DNA of 64,000 nt from Anaerolineae bacterium (GTDB taxonomy: Bacteria; Chloroflexota; Anaerolineae; Aggregatilineales; J027), in assembly GCA_008933735.1 (NCBI GenBank), contig WBUL01000013.1:1-64000 (forward strand), written 5' to 3'. Positions 42,713-51,863 of this stretch are shown here, piece after piece (position 1 is the first letter of the stretch; each line of letters opens with the position of its first letter). A model generated the notes under the pieces. It saw only the letters and a list, made by a program, of their open reading frames with translations, ran no database searches and had not been told where the DNA came from. Position numbers and translations under genes: made by a program.

Positions 42713-43342
42713 GTGACCAATTTGACTCTGCCGGGATTTGGCCCCGAACCTCCGAAAGATATGGACTCACTGAAAAAACAGGCGATGACCTGTACAAAAT
42801 GCCGCCTCTCCGAAACCCGCACACGGGTCACCTGGAGTATGGGAGATTTGCACAGCCCGTTAATGCTGGTGGGGCAGGGGCCAAGTGTAACGGATGACAC
42901 TACGGGGCTGCCCTATTCTGGCCCGGCAGGGGAAGTGTTGGATGCAGTGCTGGCGGCGGCTGGTCTTAGCCGTGCGATGATATACCTCACCAACTGCCAT
43001 AAATGCGTAGCACGGCAGAAAAATGATCCTGCCAACGTCCGCAGCGCAACCAAAGCGGAGTTAAGCGCATGTAAGGAATGGCTGGATGGGGAATTTCAAC
43101 TCGTCAAGCCTAAGGTACTCGTCTGCCTTGGCGCTGCTGCCGCTGTCTGGCTGCTGGAGAGGGCTTTCGATTTTGAGAAGCAGCGCGGCGAATGGGTTCA
43201 GGGTCCATTCAATACACGGGCGATGGCAACATATCAACCCACCTACAGCACCCGAATCCGCGAACATGATCCCGAAAAGGCCGATCAGATTCACCGAGCG
43301 TTGATTGAGGATCTGAAAAAAGCTGCCGCTGCGCTGGGATAA
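42713..43342 (+). CDS. Family-4-like uracil-DNA glycosylase with altered motifs
   Basis: This is 209 residues from a GTG with GGGGAG 8 nt upstream. The four cluster cysteines of family 4 are present (C27, C30, C98, C120). The fold follows LMLVGQGPSVTDDTTGLPYSGPAG. In family 4 the first motif is usually GEGPG or GEAPG and the second contains His-Pro. Here they read GQGPS (54-58) and YQPTY (Q175). Both changes fall at the active site, so activity on uracil may be reduced, lost or redirected. It is a single-gene unit. Confidence 0.75.
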   Translation: MTNLTLPGFGPEPPKDMDSLKKQAMTCTKCRLSETRTRVTWSMGDLHSPLMLVGQGPSVTDDTTGLPYSGPAGEVLDAVLAAAGLSRAMIYLTNCHKCVARQKNDPANVRSATKAELSACKEWLDGEFQLVKPKVLVCLGAAAAVWLLERAFDFEKQRGEWVQGPFNTRAMATYQPTYSTRIREHDPEKADQIHRALIEDLKKAAAALG

Positions 43343-43355
43343 CTGCTCAGAATCC

Positions 43356-43393
43356 ACCAGAAGGGTCTGTGAGATTGCTCACAGACCCCTGGT
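43356..43393. terminator. Long hairpin between convergent UDG and hppA genes
   Basis: ACCAG, two bases, then GGGTCTGTGAG, loop ATTG, CTCACAGACCC and CTGGT: 11 perfect base pairs plus 5 more. It lies between two convergent genes. Neither side has a clear T-run, so it is probably a shared, less efficient terminator or an mRNA 3'-end stabiliser. Confidence 0.6.
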
Positions 43394-43412
43394 AGGTTAG
43401 CGACCCCTTCCC

Positions 43413-45884
43413 TTAATCGCCTGGGGCAGCCTGGAACGCGACGGTTCCGCTTTCTTCGGCTGTCAAGTCCACCTGACGGTCAGACTGGCTGACCGCCCAG
43501 ACGATGACAATAATACCGACTGCAATGACAATTACCGTAAGCGGCGGGAAGCCCGTATACTCAACCACAATGGGAGCCATAATCAGCGCCACCAGATTCA
43601 TCACTTTAATCATCGGGTTCAGCGCAGGGCCTGCGGTGTCCTTAAACGGATCACCTACGGTGTCGCCAACGACACTCGCCTTATGGTTGTCTGATCTTTT
43701 GCCACCGAAGTTGCCGTCTTCAATATACTTTTTGGCGTTATCCCACGCACCACCTGCGTTTGCCATGTAGACGGCCTGCAATACGCCGCTGGCGATGACC
43801 CCTGCCAGGAAACCGCCCAGCGCCTGTTCCTTGAGCAGCAGACCAACCACGATGGGAGACAGCACCGCAACAACCCCTAGAGGAATCAATTCTGCCTGGG
43901 CGGAACGGGTGCTGATTGCAACCGCATGGGTGTAGTCAGGTTTGCGTTTGCGTTCCCAGATTTCGGGGATACGAAGCTGGCGGCGCACTTCGGCCATAAT
44001 CTCTGCGGCGGAGCGATTCACGGCTTTAATCAGCAAACCGCTGAACAACAGGGGCAGCATGGCACCAACCAGCAGCCCGACAAACACCTTGGGATCGGAC
44101 AGGTTGATGATCATTTCAAAGTCAGGTTCAATGCGCTTAATATCGGTGAAAAAGGCACCGTACAAAGACAGCGCGGCAATAACGGCAGAGCCGATGGCAA
44201 CCCCTTTAGTGATGGCTTTGGTCGTGTTTCCGGTGGCGTCCAAATCGGCCATAATTTCACGGGCTTTGCCTTCCAGACCAGCCACTTCACCGATCCCATT
44301 GGCATTGTCAGCAATAGGGCCAAACGAGTCCATGCTGACATTGTTCCCCGTCAGCGAAAGCATACCTACGCCAATCAGGGATACGCCAAACAGCGTATAA
44401 ATGAAGGTCGCTTCATCACTGTTGAAATTGTTTTCCTGAAGTGCACGCTGGCTAATGTCAACCGTTTCCATGCCGTAAAGGAACAGCGCCGCCACCACAA
44501 CCCACATAGCGAGGAACAGGCCGCTCATGATCTGTTTTCGGCTGTAGTAGTAACCGAAGACGGCCACGGCCCCGACTGCTCCGACAACCAGCATAATATC
44601 GGCGAGGTTTTGTGAGAGTTCGGTTGAATAAATCAGGATAGAACCACCCAACCCCATCAGAATCAGGATAACAGACCAGATGCTGGACAGATACCCTAAA
44701 CTGATTCCTTCGAGGATCACCAGTGCGGGACCAAATCGTGTTGCACTGGCGACATGCTGGACACGCTTGCTTTTGGCACTGGTTGCATAAGCGGTCAAGG
44801 GGTTGAACATGACGGCCAGCCCGACTCCCACCGCAATCAACACGCCGACGCGCAGGTCTTCGCCGTAGAAGTACGACAGAATCAGTGCTGAGACAATGGT
44901 GATCACACTGGAGAGTTCATAGCTCTTGTACATGGCAGCTTCGGCGTTGCCCTGGGTTTCTTCGCCCTTCCAAAGTGAAACCGCGTATGTTCCGATGATT
45001 GTACTGACGACACCAATACCACGCACCACCAGAGGCAGAATGATGTAATGAAGATTGCCCGTCAGTTTTGCCAGCGTCAACCCTAGAATCAGGCTGGACA
45101 CAATGGTCACTTCGTAGCTTTCAAATATGTCAGCGGCCATTCCTGCACAGTCACCTACGTTATCGCCGACGAGGTCAGCGATCACTGCGGCATTACGCGG
45201 GTCATCTTCTTCCATACCGGCTTCGACTTTACCGACGAGGTCAGCGCCAACGTCGGCTGCTTTGGTATAAATCCCACCGCCTACACGCATAAACAGCGCC
45301 AGCAGGGTGCCCCCAAAACCGAAACCAAGCAGGACATCCGGTGCAGCTTTCCCGAAGATGATGAAAATAATTGTCCCCCCAAGCAAGCCCAGACCGTCGG
45401 TCAGCATCCCGGTGATGGTTCCCGAACGGTAAGCGACCTTCAGGGCTTCGTCGTAGCTGTTTTCGGAGGCAGCAGCCACGCGGACGTTGCCTTCTACTGC
45501 CATGTTCATGCCGATAAACCCAACGGTTGCCGAAAAGCCCGCTCCCATTAAGAACGCGAGGGCACGCGCAAATGCGACAACGGTCTTGGCGTTATCCTCG
45601 AAAATCTCTTTGGCTTCTTCAGTGGGCTCGACCACGTATACGCTCAGGAACATGGCGACTGTGAGGAAGAAAATCAGAATACCGATGGTACGAAGCTGTG
45701 TTCGCAGGTAGGCGTTAGCGCCATCTTTAATGTCCTGCCATACCTGCTGCATGGCTTCGCTGCCTTTGGAATAAGCCAGAATCTGCCGTGCCAGCATGTA
45801 GGCATAGGCCAGGGCAAGCAGAGCGACCCCCATAACCGATAGCACCATGACCCATTCAAGGGTGGTTGCATCCATTTGTTGCAT
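43413..45884 (-). CDS. hppA: Membrane-bound H+-translocating pyrophosphatase (K+-independent type)
   Basis: This is 823 residues with about 16 hydrophobic helices. The start ATG 45884 has GAGGAG about 6 nt upstream. Catalytic segments include ADVGADLVGKVEAGMEEDDPRNAAVIADLVGDN in pieces and DNHKASVVGDTVGDPFKDT near the end. In GNTTKAITKG the residue after GNTT is Lys, the mark of K+-independent, proton-pumping enzymes, where K+-dependent ones have Ala. It uses pyrophosphate from biosynthesis to build a proton gradient. The C-terminal tail is longer than usual. The leader holds overlapping inverted repeats. Confidence 0.95.
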   Translation of the reverse strand: MQQMDATTLEWVMVLSVMGVALLALAYAYMLARQILAYSKGSEAMQQVWQDIKDGANAYLRTQLRTIGILIFFLTVAMFLSVYVVEPTEEAKEIFEDNAKTVVAFARALAFLMGAGFSATVGFIGMNMAVEGNVRVAAASENSYDEALKVAYRSGTITGMLTDGLGLLGGTIIFIIFGKAAPDVLLGFGFGGTLLALFMRVGGGIYTKAADVGADLVGKVEAGMEEDDPRNAAVIADLVGDNVGDCAGMAADIFESYEVTIVSSLILGLTLAKLTGNLHYIILPLVVRGIGVVSTIIGTYAVSLWKGEETQGNAEAAMYKSYELSSVITIVSALILSYFYGEDLRVGVLIAVGVGLAVMFNPLTAYATSAKSKRVQHVASATRFGPALVILEGISLGYLSSIWSVILILMGLGGSILIYSTELSQNLADIMLVVGAVGAVAVFGYYYSRKQIMSGLFLAMWVVVAALFLYGMETVDISQRALQENNFNSDEATFIYTLFGVSLIGVGMLSLTGNNVSMDSFGPIADNANGIGEVAGLEGKAREIMADLDATGNTTKAITKGVAIGSAVIAALSLYGAFFTDIKRIEPDFEMIINLSDPKVFVGLLVGAMLPLLFSGLLIKAVNRSAAEIMAEVRRQLRIPEIWERKRKPDYTHAVAISTRSAQAELIPLGVVAVLSPIVVGLLLKEQALGGFLAGVIASGVLQAVYMANAGGAWDNAKKYIEDGNFGGKRSDNHKASVVGDTVGDPFKDTAGPALNPMIKVMNLVALIMAPIVVEYTGFPPLTVIVIAVGIIVIVWAVSQSDRQVDLTAEESGTVAFQAAPGD

Positions 45885-46201
45885 AAAGTATCTCCTCAAG
45901 GAACTATTTGCATATCGCAGGCAATATTTTCCGAACCCCTATATCACCTTAATAGGGTTTAACAGGTGATGTTCGATGACTGGCTACAAGGAAAACTACG
46001 CCTGCATTTGTAACAAGGCGATATCATTCATGATGACTTTATTTTTACTGATGGTGGCTTTTCCCTTCATTTGCTTAAGCGTTCAATAACAGCCTTTATT
46101 GGAGGCCAAAAACGACAATACCATTGTACCGCAAGTTGGCGGAGACGGGTGGTGTGAAATGGATACATGTTACAATCTAAAGCGAAAAAGGTATCTTTTA
46201 G
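45885..46201. other. Intergenic region between hppA and the deacetylase gene
   Basis: These 317 nt separate divergent genes. They hold interleaved inverted repeats at 45937-45970 (next entry), a TACAAT -10 candidate for the plus-strand gene at 46171-46176 without a clear -35, and a 37-codon ORF judged not convincing. No RNA gene is recognised. Confidence 0.5.
45937..45970. promoter_or_regulatory. Interleaved inverted repeats in the hppA leader
   Basis: CCCTAT (45937-45942) can pair with ATAGGG (45952-45957), and ATCACCT (45943-45949) with AGGTGAT (45964-45970). The arms are interleaved, so forming one hairpin blocks the other. They lie 53-86 nt upstream of the hppA ATG. Confidence 0.35.
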
Positions 46202-47236
46202 ATGACCACTGCTTTTTTTACCGATGAACAGTTTTCGGTTCACACCCTGCAAGGCCATCCGGAACATGCGGGACGCTTGGAGGCGGTTATTCGGCTGTAC
46301 AGAGAAAAGGGTATCTGGAAACAAGTGTATCGGGTAGCCGCGTCCCCTGCGACCGATGAACAGCTATTGCGGGTGCACACAGCGCATCATCTCGATGTCT
46401 TAAAATCAGTCAGCCGTCTTGATCATCCTGCCATGCTGGAAATGGATACCTATGTTGTACCTGCCTCCTATGAACTGGCAAGACTGGCAGCGGGCGGGGT
46501 CATTGCCGTTGTAGATGCCGTCCTGCGTGGCGAGGCAGACAACGGGATTGCCGCTGTACGCCCGCCGGGGCATCATGCAACTCCAGCCCGAGCGATGGGT
46601 TTCTGTCTTTTGAGCAACGTCGCCATAGCGGCACGTCATGCGCGGGCAGCCCATCATCTGGAACGGGTGGCGATTGTCGATTTTGATGTGCATCACGGCA
46701 ACGGTACACAGGACGCGCTCTACAACGACCCAAATATTTTATTCATGTCTTCCCATCAGTCCCCGCTATATCCGGGAACCGGTGCGATACATGAAATTGG
46801 CAGCGGGGCAGGCAAGGGTTTTACCGCCAACGCACCGCTGGCACCTGGGGTAGGAGATGAAGGCATTCAAGAACTTTACGAAAAGTTTTTATGGCCGTTA
46901 ATGCGGCGTTTCCAACCGCAGTTGATTCTGGTTTCTGCTGGATTTGACGCTCACTGGCGTGACCCGCTTGCCAACCTGATGTTTACCCTCACAGGCTTTG
47001 ATCATGTCACCCGCGAACTCCTTCACATGGCACAGGAATTCTGCGATGGGAAAATAGTATTTGTCATGGAGGGGGGCTACGATTTAGAGGTGTTGAGTCA
47101 TGGCTGGCTGAACATCGCCCACGCGCTTTTAGGCAGCAGCGAAGTCAGTGACCCGGTAGGTGCCTATCGGCAAAGTCGTGGGCTGCCGCCAGGTCTATTA
47201 CAAAGGTTACTGGAGATTCACGAGTTAGCCATTTGA
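46202..47236 (+). CDS. Histone deacetylase family protein (acetoin utilisation/APAH-like)
   Basis: The product is 344 residues. Active-site motifs are all present: RPPGHHATPARAMGFC (proton-relay histidines), DFDVHHGNGTQ and SAGFDAHWRDPL (zinc ligands) and EGGYDLEVLSHG (catalytic Tyr). These zinc enzymes remove acetyl groups from lysines, polyamines or small molecules. No acetoin gene is nearby, so the substrate is open. Its stop overlaps the convergent dtd gene by 12 nt. Confidence 0.92.
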   Translation: MTTAFFTDEQFSVHTLQGHPEHAGRLEAVIRLYREKGIWKQVYRVAASPATDEQLLRVHTAHHLDVLKSVSRLDHPAMLEMDTYVVPASYELARLAAGGVIAVVDAVLRGEADNGIAAVRPPGHHATPARAMGFCLLSNVAIAARHARAAHHLERVAIVDFDVHHGNGTQDALYNDPNILFMSSHQSPLYPGTGAIHEIGSGAGKGFTANAPLAPGVGDEGIQELYEKFLWPLMRRFQPQLILVSAGFDAHWRDPLANLMFTLTGFDHVTRELLHMAQEFCDGKIVFVMEGGYDLEVLSHGWLNIAHALLGSSEVSDPVGAYRQSRGLPPGLLQRLLEIHELAI

Positions 47237-47689
47237 GCCTTTGAGTTCATCGGTATCTAAAATAATCGTTACCGGGCCGTCATTGAGGATTTCAACCAGC
47301 ATCATCGCGCCAAAAACACCCTGTTCAACCTGTTCGATGCCATATTCGCGCAGTTTGGCAGCGTAAAAATCAACCAGCAGAGAAGCCTGTTCCGGGCGTG
47401 CCGCATCAATGAAACTTGGACGCCGCCCCTTTCTGGCATCGGCATACAGCGTAAATTGAGAAATGACCAGCACACCCCCACCCACCTCCTGAATCGAGCG
47501 ATTCATTTTGCCTGCGTCATCTTCAAAAACACGCAGGTGGGCGGTTTTTCGCGCTAGTAAGTCAGCTTCGGCTTCGGTGTCGGTATGTGTCACACCTACC
47601 AGGGCCACGTAGCCCTGTTCGATTGCGCCTACCACCTGACCATCTATGGTCACCGAACCCCGTGAGACACGCTGTAAAACGACTTTCAA
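47225..47689 (-). CDS. dtd: D-aminoacyl-tRNA deacylase
   Basis: The product is 154 residues. It begins MKVVLQRVSRGSVTI and has SQFTLYADARKGRRPSF (the SQFTL motif) and NDGPVTIIL (the Gly-cisPro motif), the two parts of the DTD active site. It removes D-amino acids (and glycine from tRNA-Ala) from mischarged tRNA. It lies 15 nt downstream of the secreted-protein gene and could be the tail of the polysaccharide operon. Confidence 0.96.
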   Translation of the reverse strand: MKVVLQRVSRGSVTIDGQVVGAIEQGYVALVGVTHTDTEAEADLLARKTAHLRVFEDDAGKMNRSIQEVGGGVLVISQFTLYADARKGRRPSFIDAARPEQASLLVDFYAAKLREYGIEQVEQGVFGAMMLVEILNDGPVTIILDTDELKGSNG

Positions 47690-47704
47690 AACAGCCCCTT
47701 CCCG

Positions 47705-48799
47705 TTATGGATAAACCGTACCAAGCCACGTTTTTTCTGAAACCTGGGATAACTGGCGGGTGGACAGGTCAAATTTGTAAGTGCCGCCGCTGTATACATT
47801 ATCCAGCAGCAGCGCTGAACCGCTGTCAATCACAGCCAGCACCCGCCAGCGCTGGCTGGATGGTCCGATGAGAACTTCCTGAGCACCATCAAAAAAACGC
47901 ACTATCATTAACACGAACTGCGCTTCCGCCGATTCGTCATCCAGGTTTTCAGCCTGGGTATAAAAAGCATAGGGCAGCCCTTCTGGAATAAAAATATCCC
48001 CGGCCTGTTGGTATCGCTGCCCCACCGAGGCGATTTCCTGACGGGTGCTGGTGAACAAATCCCACAGGTTCACTTTGAATCCCGCCGGTGTTTGTTCCAG
48101 CCGCACGTAATACTGCCCTCTGCCACCCACACCTGCCCCACAGTCACACAGGGGTTCATCTGGCAAGCGTTGGAAAACCTGCTGGTCGGCGATGTAAACG
48201 TGTATATCTGAGTAGTCGTCAAAGTAATCGGTCAGGCTGGGCGGAAAGGTCGGGAATGCGCCATCGTAGAAGAAAAAATTGCGATCATTGGAAAGTGCCA
48301 GGGGCATCAAACGACGCTGCGGGGTAATTGTGTTGTCAATCTCAGGCGGAAGCGGTGTAATACTACTGCCGTTAATGTCTGCGATATATGCATTGGACAG
48401 CCAGTTTGTTCCCGCAATGAAGACTTCTACCCAGGCAATGCTCTGGTGGTCAGGGGACAGCACCCAGTTAACTGCCTGTAGTCCTTCTGGATGCTGCGGA
48501 ATAAATGGGTGTGGGATGATCTGCCCGCCGGGCATGGCAAGCTGCACCCGACCATCAACCGGATTTTTAAGAATGACCCCATTTGGAGTCAGGGTTAGTT
48601 CCTCCAAGACCAACAGATTCGGACGAAATCCCTGAATTACCACCGGGGCACTGAGGCCGGAAATCGCATCTGTGAAATAAATGCTGGCGGTCTGCACTGT
48701 GCGGTCATGTTCGACAAAGACCTCAGTGGGAGTGGGCGGTTGGGCATGGGAAAATGAAAAAAACAGCAGACTTAAGTACCCCAGCAGCCCGTATTTCAT
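47705..48799 (-). CDS. Secreted beta-propeller-like protein
   Basis: This is 364 residues with a signal peptide ending SHAQ. The rest is beta-rich. Segments such as WVLSPDHQSIAWVEVFI, LALSNDRNFFFYDG and WDLFTSTRQEIASVG resemble degenerate PD40/WD-type blades. There are no catalytic motifs. The start overlaps the sirtuin stop by 4 nt (ATGA), so it is part of the same operon. The family is unknown. Confidence 0.6.
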   Translation of the reverse strand: MKYGLLGYLSLLFFSFSHAQPPTPTEVFVEHDRTVQTASIYFTDAISGLSAPVVIQGFRPNLLVLEELTLTPNGVILKNPVDGRVQLAMPGGQIIPHPFIPQHPEGLQAVNWVLSPDHQSIAWVEVFIAGTNWLSNAYIADINGSSITPLPPEIDNTITPQRRLMPLALSNDRNFFFYDGAFPTFPPSLTDYFDDYSDIHVYIADQQVFQRLPDEPLCDCGAGVGGRGQYYVRLEQTPAGFKVNLWDLFTSTRQEIASVGQRYQQAGDIFIPEGLPYAFYTQAENLDDESAEAQFVLMIVRFFDGAQEVLIGPSSQRWRVLAVIDSGSALLLDNVYSGGTYKFDLSTRQLSQVSEKTWLGTVYP

Positions 48800-49566
48800 T
48801 CTGCCCCTAATTCCTCACGTACTGCTTCAACCAGTTGCGGCAGGATATCGCCGGATTTTCCCTGTAGAAAAACGCTCATTCTTGGGGTTAAATCCGTTGG
48901 ATTAGAATTGATCTCAATCACAAAGGCGCCCTGGTACAGCGCTTCTATCGGCAACCGAGCTGCCGGATAGACCACATTCGACGTACCTACCAGAAGCATC
49001 ACATCGCAGGTACGGGCTAGCTCAAAGGCGCGTCTTAAATTCGCTTCCGGCAGCGCTTCCCCAAACCAGACGACATCCGGGCGAACCTTGCCTTTGCCGC
49101 AGTACGGACAGGTTGGCGGTGCATCTTCCGGCTTCCATGTTAGCCGGGAAACTTCTACGGAAGTTGGTTCGCCCTGGCAGTTATTCGCGCATTTGTAGGC
49201 AAACAGACTCCCGTGCAGGGTGATGATATTTTTGTTCCCGGCCTGCTGGTGATGATGATCAACGTTTTGTGTAATGAGGGTGACTTCCGGCAGCAGCTTT
49301 TCCAGCGCGGCAATGGCATAGTGCCCTGGATTGGGACGGGTTTTTTCCACCAGTTCACGGCGATACCAGTACCAATCCCAGACGAGTTTGGGATTGGCAC
49401 GAAACGCCTGCGGCGTCGCCAGCATCTGGGGGTCATATTTCGCCCAAAGCCCATCCAGCGCATCTCGGAAGGTCGGTACCCCAGACTCGGCACTGACGCC
49501 TGCCCCGGTAGAAATGACCAGATGTTTGGCCCGCGTGATCTTCTTCGCAGCCCGCTGGATGTCCAT
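48796..49566 (-). CDS. Sir2-family NAD-dependent deacylase
   Basis: The product is 256 residues. It has STGAGVSAESGVPTFRD (NAD site), ITQNVDHHHQQAG, the catalytic His in ITLHGSLFAYKC, a four-Cys zinc site (CANNC, CPYCG) and VGTSNVVYPAARLP. Sirtuins remove acyl groups from lysine using NAD+. The ATG follows the wbpA stop directly (TAAATG), placing it in an operon for a nucleotide sugar pathway, an unusual setting. It may act on an acetylated protein or, less likely, on a sugar. Confidence 0.92.
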   Translation of the reverse strand: MDIQRAAKKITRAKHLVISTGAGVSAESGVPTFRDALDGLWAKYDPQMLATPQAFRANPKLVWDWYWYRRELVEKTRPNPGHYAIAALEKLLPEVTLITQNVDHHHQQAGNKNIITLHGSLFAYKCANNCQGEPTSVEVSRLTWKPEDAPPTCPYCGKGKVRPDVVWFGEALPEANLRRAFELARTCDVMLLVGTSNVVYPAARLPIEALYQGAFVIEINSNPTDLTPRMSVFLQGKSGDILPQLVEAVREELGAE

Positions 49567-50847
49567 TTACCGTCCTACCCACAGGAGTTGGATGTTAGCC
49601 GGACGTTCCGTCAGGATTGCCCGACCATCAAGAACTGCCTCGCAGCCTGGAATGGCTGCCCAATCCAGTTTTTGATACTGCTCGTGCCCTGCTTGCAGAA
49701 TGACCGCTTTGATCTTTGGCAGAGCGTTTAATGAAACCGGATTAAGCTTATAGTGGGCGATCTCTTCATCCGTATAAAGCGGATCATTGACAAGCGCACA
49801 TGCCCCGACTTTTGCCAGCGCTTCGACCAGTTTAAAGGTCGAAGAAAACGCCGACTCTTTGACATTCCCGCGATAGGCCAAGCCCAGGATCAACACATTC
49901 TCGCCCTTCAAACTGCCCACGGCCGCCTCCAATTTTTTCACCGCGTATTCCGCCATCTCGTCATTAATCTGACGTGATAGGCGCGGCAGGCGCATTTCAG
50001 TTTGTGGAGCGTGGTTAGCGAGGAAGTAGGGATACACCGGAATGCAGTGCCCGCCTACCCCCACCCCTGGTTGATGAATATGTGAGAAGGGCTGCGTATT
50101 GGCAGCGGCGATGACCGGATACACATCCACACCCACACTGTCCGCATAGCGGGCCAATTCGTTCGCAAAAGCGATATTGATGTCTCGGTAGGTTGTTTCC
50201 GCCAATTTGACCAGTTCGGCGGCTTCAGCGCTTGCCATAGCCCGCACTTCCGGTGCATCCAGCACCGCCCGGTAAAAATCACAGGCCATTTGGGTCGCTT
50301 TTTCAGTCAATCCCCCGACGATCTTGGGGTAATTGGCGAGGTCAGCAAAAATTCTTCCAGAAAAGACACGTTCCGGTGAAAACGCGACTTCAAAATCAAT
50401 TCCCGCCTTTAAGCCGGATTCCTGTTCCAGAATAGGTGTCAGCACATTTCGGGTTGTGCCAACAGGCAGCGTTGTTTCGTACAAAACCAAGGTTCCAGGC
50501 TGCAAGCCCCTGGCGGCATCGCGTGTGGCAGCTTTCATGGTGCCGAGGTCGATTTCATGCGGCGGATTTTTCCCGACCAGTACGGGAACCACAATGAGCA
50601 CCACATTGGATTTTTTTGCAGCTTCAGCGGTATTCGTGCTCGCGCTGATGAGGTTTTTGGCGTGGGCTTCTGCGATGCGTTCCTGCAAACCGGGTTCTTC
50701 ATCAAAGTGGGCACGGCCTGTATTAATGGCGTCAGCCACTTCGGGTAGAATATCCGCGCCATAGACACGCACACCTTTGCTGGCGAACTGCGCTGCGAGA
50801 GGTAGTCCGATCTTCCCCAGCCCAACCACACACACCTGATAGGTCAT
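49567..50847 (-). CDS. UDP-N-acetyl-hexosamine 6-dehydrogenase (WbpA/WecC type)
   Basis: The product is 426 residues. VGLGKIGLPLAAQFASKG is the NAD-binding start, LVLYETTLPVGTTRNV the middle and GVGVGGHCIPVYPYFLA contains the catalytic Cys. It oxidises C6 of a UDP-HexNAc twice to give the uronic acid. With the three preceding genes (overlap 4 nt) it would start the route to UDP-2,3-diacetamido-2,3-dideoxy-uronic acid. The WecC (ManNAc) activity is the alternative if the neighbours were absent. Confidence 0.9.
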   Translation of the reverse strand: MTYQVCVVGLGKIGLPLAAQFASKGVRVYGADILPEVADAINTGRAHFDEEPGLQERIAEAHAKNLISASTNTAEAAKKSNVVLIVVPVLVGKNPPHEIDLGTMKAATRDAARGLQPGTLVLYETTLPVGTTRNVLTPILEQESGLKAGIDFEVAFSPERVFSGRIFADLANYPKIVGGLTEKATQMACDFYRAVLDAPEVRAMASAEAAELVKLAETTYRDINIAFANELARYADSVGVDVYPVIAAANTQPFSHIHQPGVGVGGHCIPVYPYFLANHAPQTEMRLPRLSRQINDEMAEYAVKKLEAAVGSLKGENVLILGLAYRGNVKESAFSSTFKLVEALAKVGACALVNDPLYTDEEIAHYKLNPVSLNALPKIKAVILQAGHEQYQKLDWAAIPGCEAVLDGRAILTERPANIQLLWVGR

Positions 50848-51863
50848 AGCGCTTTTTCTACCTCAAACACAATCGGGGCTTCTTTTTTCCCGGCATCCAC
50901 AAGTGCCTGTGCCAGTTGCAGTGCCCGCAGGCCGTCGCGCCCGGTGACGCGCGGCTCACCGTTATTTTTGACTGCGTTGATGAAGTCCAGAATTTCAGCA
51001 CGAAGCGGTTCGGTGCGGTTGATTTTAACACCTGTGATGTTGCCTTCACCCACCCCGGTTAACACGCTGAGCTGATCCCATGTGCCGGGTGCATCGTCAT
51101 TCTCGTAGAAATATAACTCCTGGGTGAGATAGTTCGCACGGAACATTCCCAGTGCCCCCACGACGGAAAATTCACGGATTTTGGTCGGGGTCATCCAGTT
51201 AATATCCAGGACGCCGACCACACCATTGGCAAATCGAATCATGCCATTGACCATATCTTCTCGGTCTGTGTTGATGCCAAAAATCGTTTCTGCGGTTACG
51301 CGAACCACAGGCTCATGCACAATCGAACACATCACATCCAAATCATGGGTGGCTAAATCCAATACGACCCCAACATCTCGGATGCGGGCTGGAAATGGCC
51401 CCACGCGGTGAGCGTTCATCTGGAAGATTTTGCCCAATGCCCCATCCTGCACGCGCTTGCTGAGTTCAGTAATGGCGGGGTTGTGGCGTTCAACGTGCCC
51501 AACTGCCAGCACGACACCTGCCCTTTCTGCTAGATCAATCATTTCATGGGCTTCTTCAGCAGTAGAGGCAATTGGTTTTTCGACCAGAACGTGAATCCCG
51601 CGTTCAATCGCGAGTCTGGCGATCTCCAGATGAGTCTCTGTGGGAACAGCGACGGATACAACATCTGGTTTTTCCCTGTCCAGCATGGCTTCAATGTCAC
51701 TATAAGCGGGAACATGGCGCATATTTCCGACCTGTTTTGCAGTTTCCGCATGGGTATCCACAACCGCAACCAGTTCGATGTCGTTGTTGATTTCACTGTA
51801 AACGCGGGCGTGGTTGCGTCCAATTGACCCCACGCCAATTACAGCAGCTTTTAACATGCTCAA
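50844..51863 (-). CDS. Gfo/Idh/MocA oxidoreductase (WbpB-like)
   Basis: The product is 339 residues. The Rossmann motif is VIGVGSIGRNHARVY, and EKPIASTAEEAHEM contains the active-site Lys of the family. In the WbpABDE pathway this enzyme makes the 3-keto sugar that the aminotransferase then uses. Flanking genes encode exactly those partners, with 4-nt overlaps on both sides. The assignment to WbpB rests on context. Confidence 0.85.
   Translation of the reverse strand: MSMLKAAVIGVGSIGRNHARVYSEINNDIELVAVVDTHAETAKQVGNMRHVPAYSDIEAMLDREKPDVVSVAVPTETHLEIARLAIERGIHVLVEKPIASTAEEAHEMIDLAERAGVVLAVGHVERHNPAITELSKRVQDGALGKIFQMNAHRVGPFPARIRDVGVVLDLATHDLDVMCSIVHEPVVRVTAETIFGINTDREDMVNGMIRFANGVVGVLDINWMTPTKIREFSVVGALGMFRANYLTQELYFYENDDAPGTWDQLSVLTGVGEGNITGVKINRTEPLRAEILDFINAVKNNGEPRVTGRDGLRALQLAQALVDAGKKEAPIVFEVEKAL

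Noticed and set aside
45937-45970. H-type pseudoknot formed by the interleaved arms
   Set aside because: In either strand one connecting loop would be 0 nt while crossing a 7-bp stem, so the two stems are more likely alternatives.
45976-46089. A 37-codon ORF with a hydrophobic middle in the hppA / deacetylase gap
   Set aside because: Very short, only a weak AGGTG before it, codon pattern unlike neighbours and it overlaps the inverted repeats. Likely chance.
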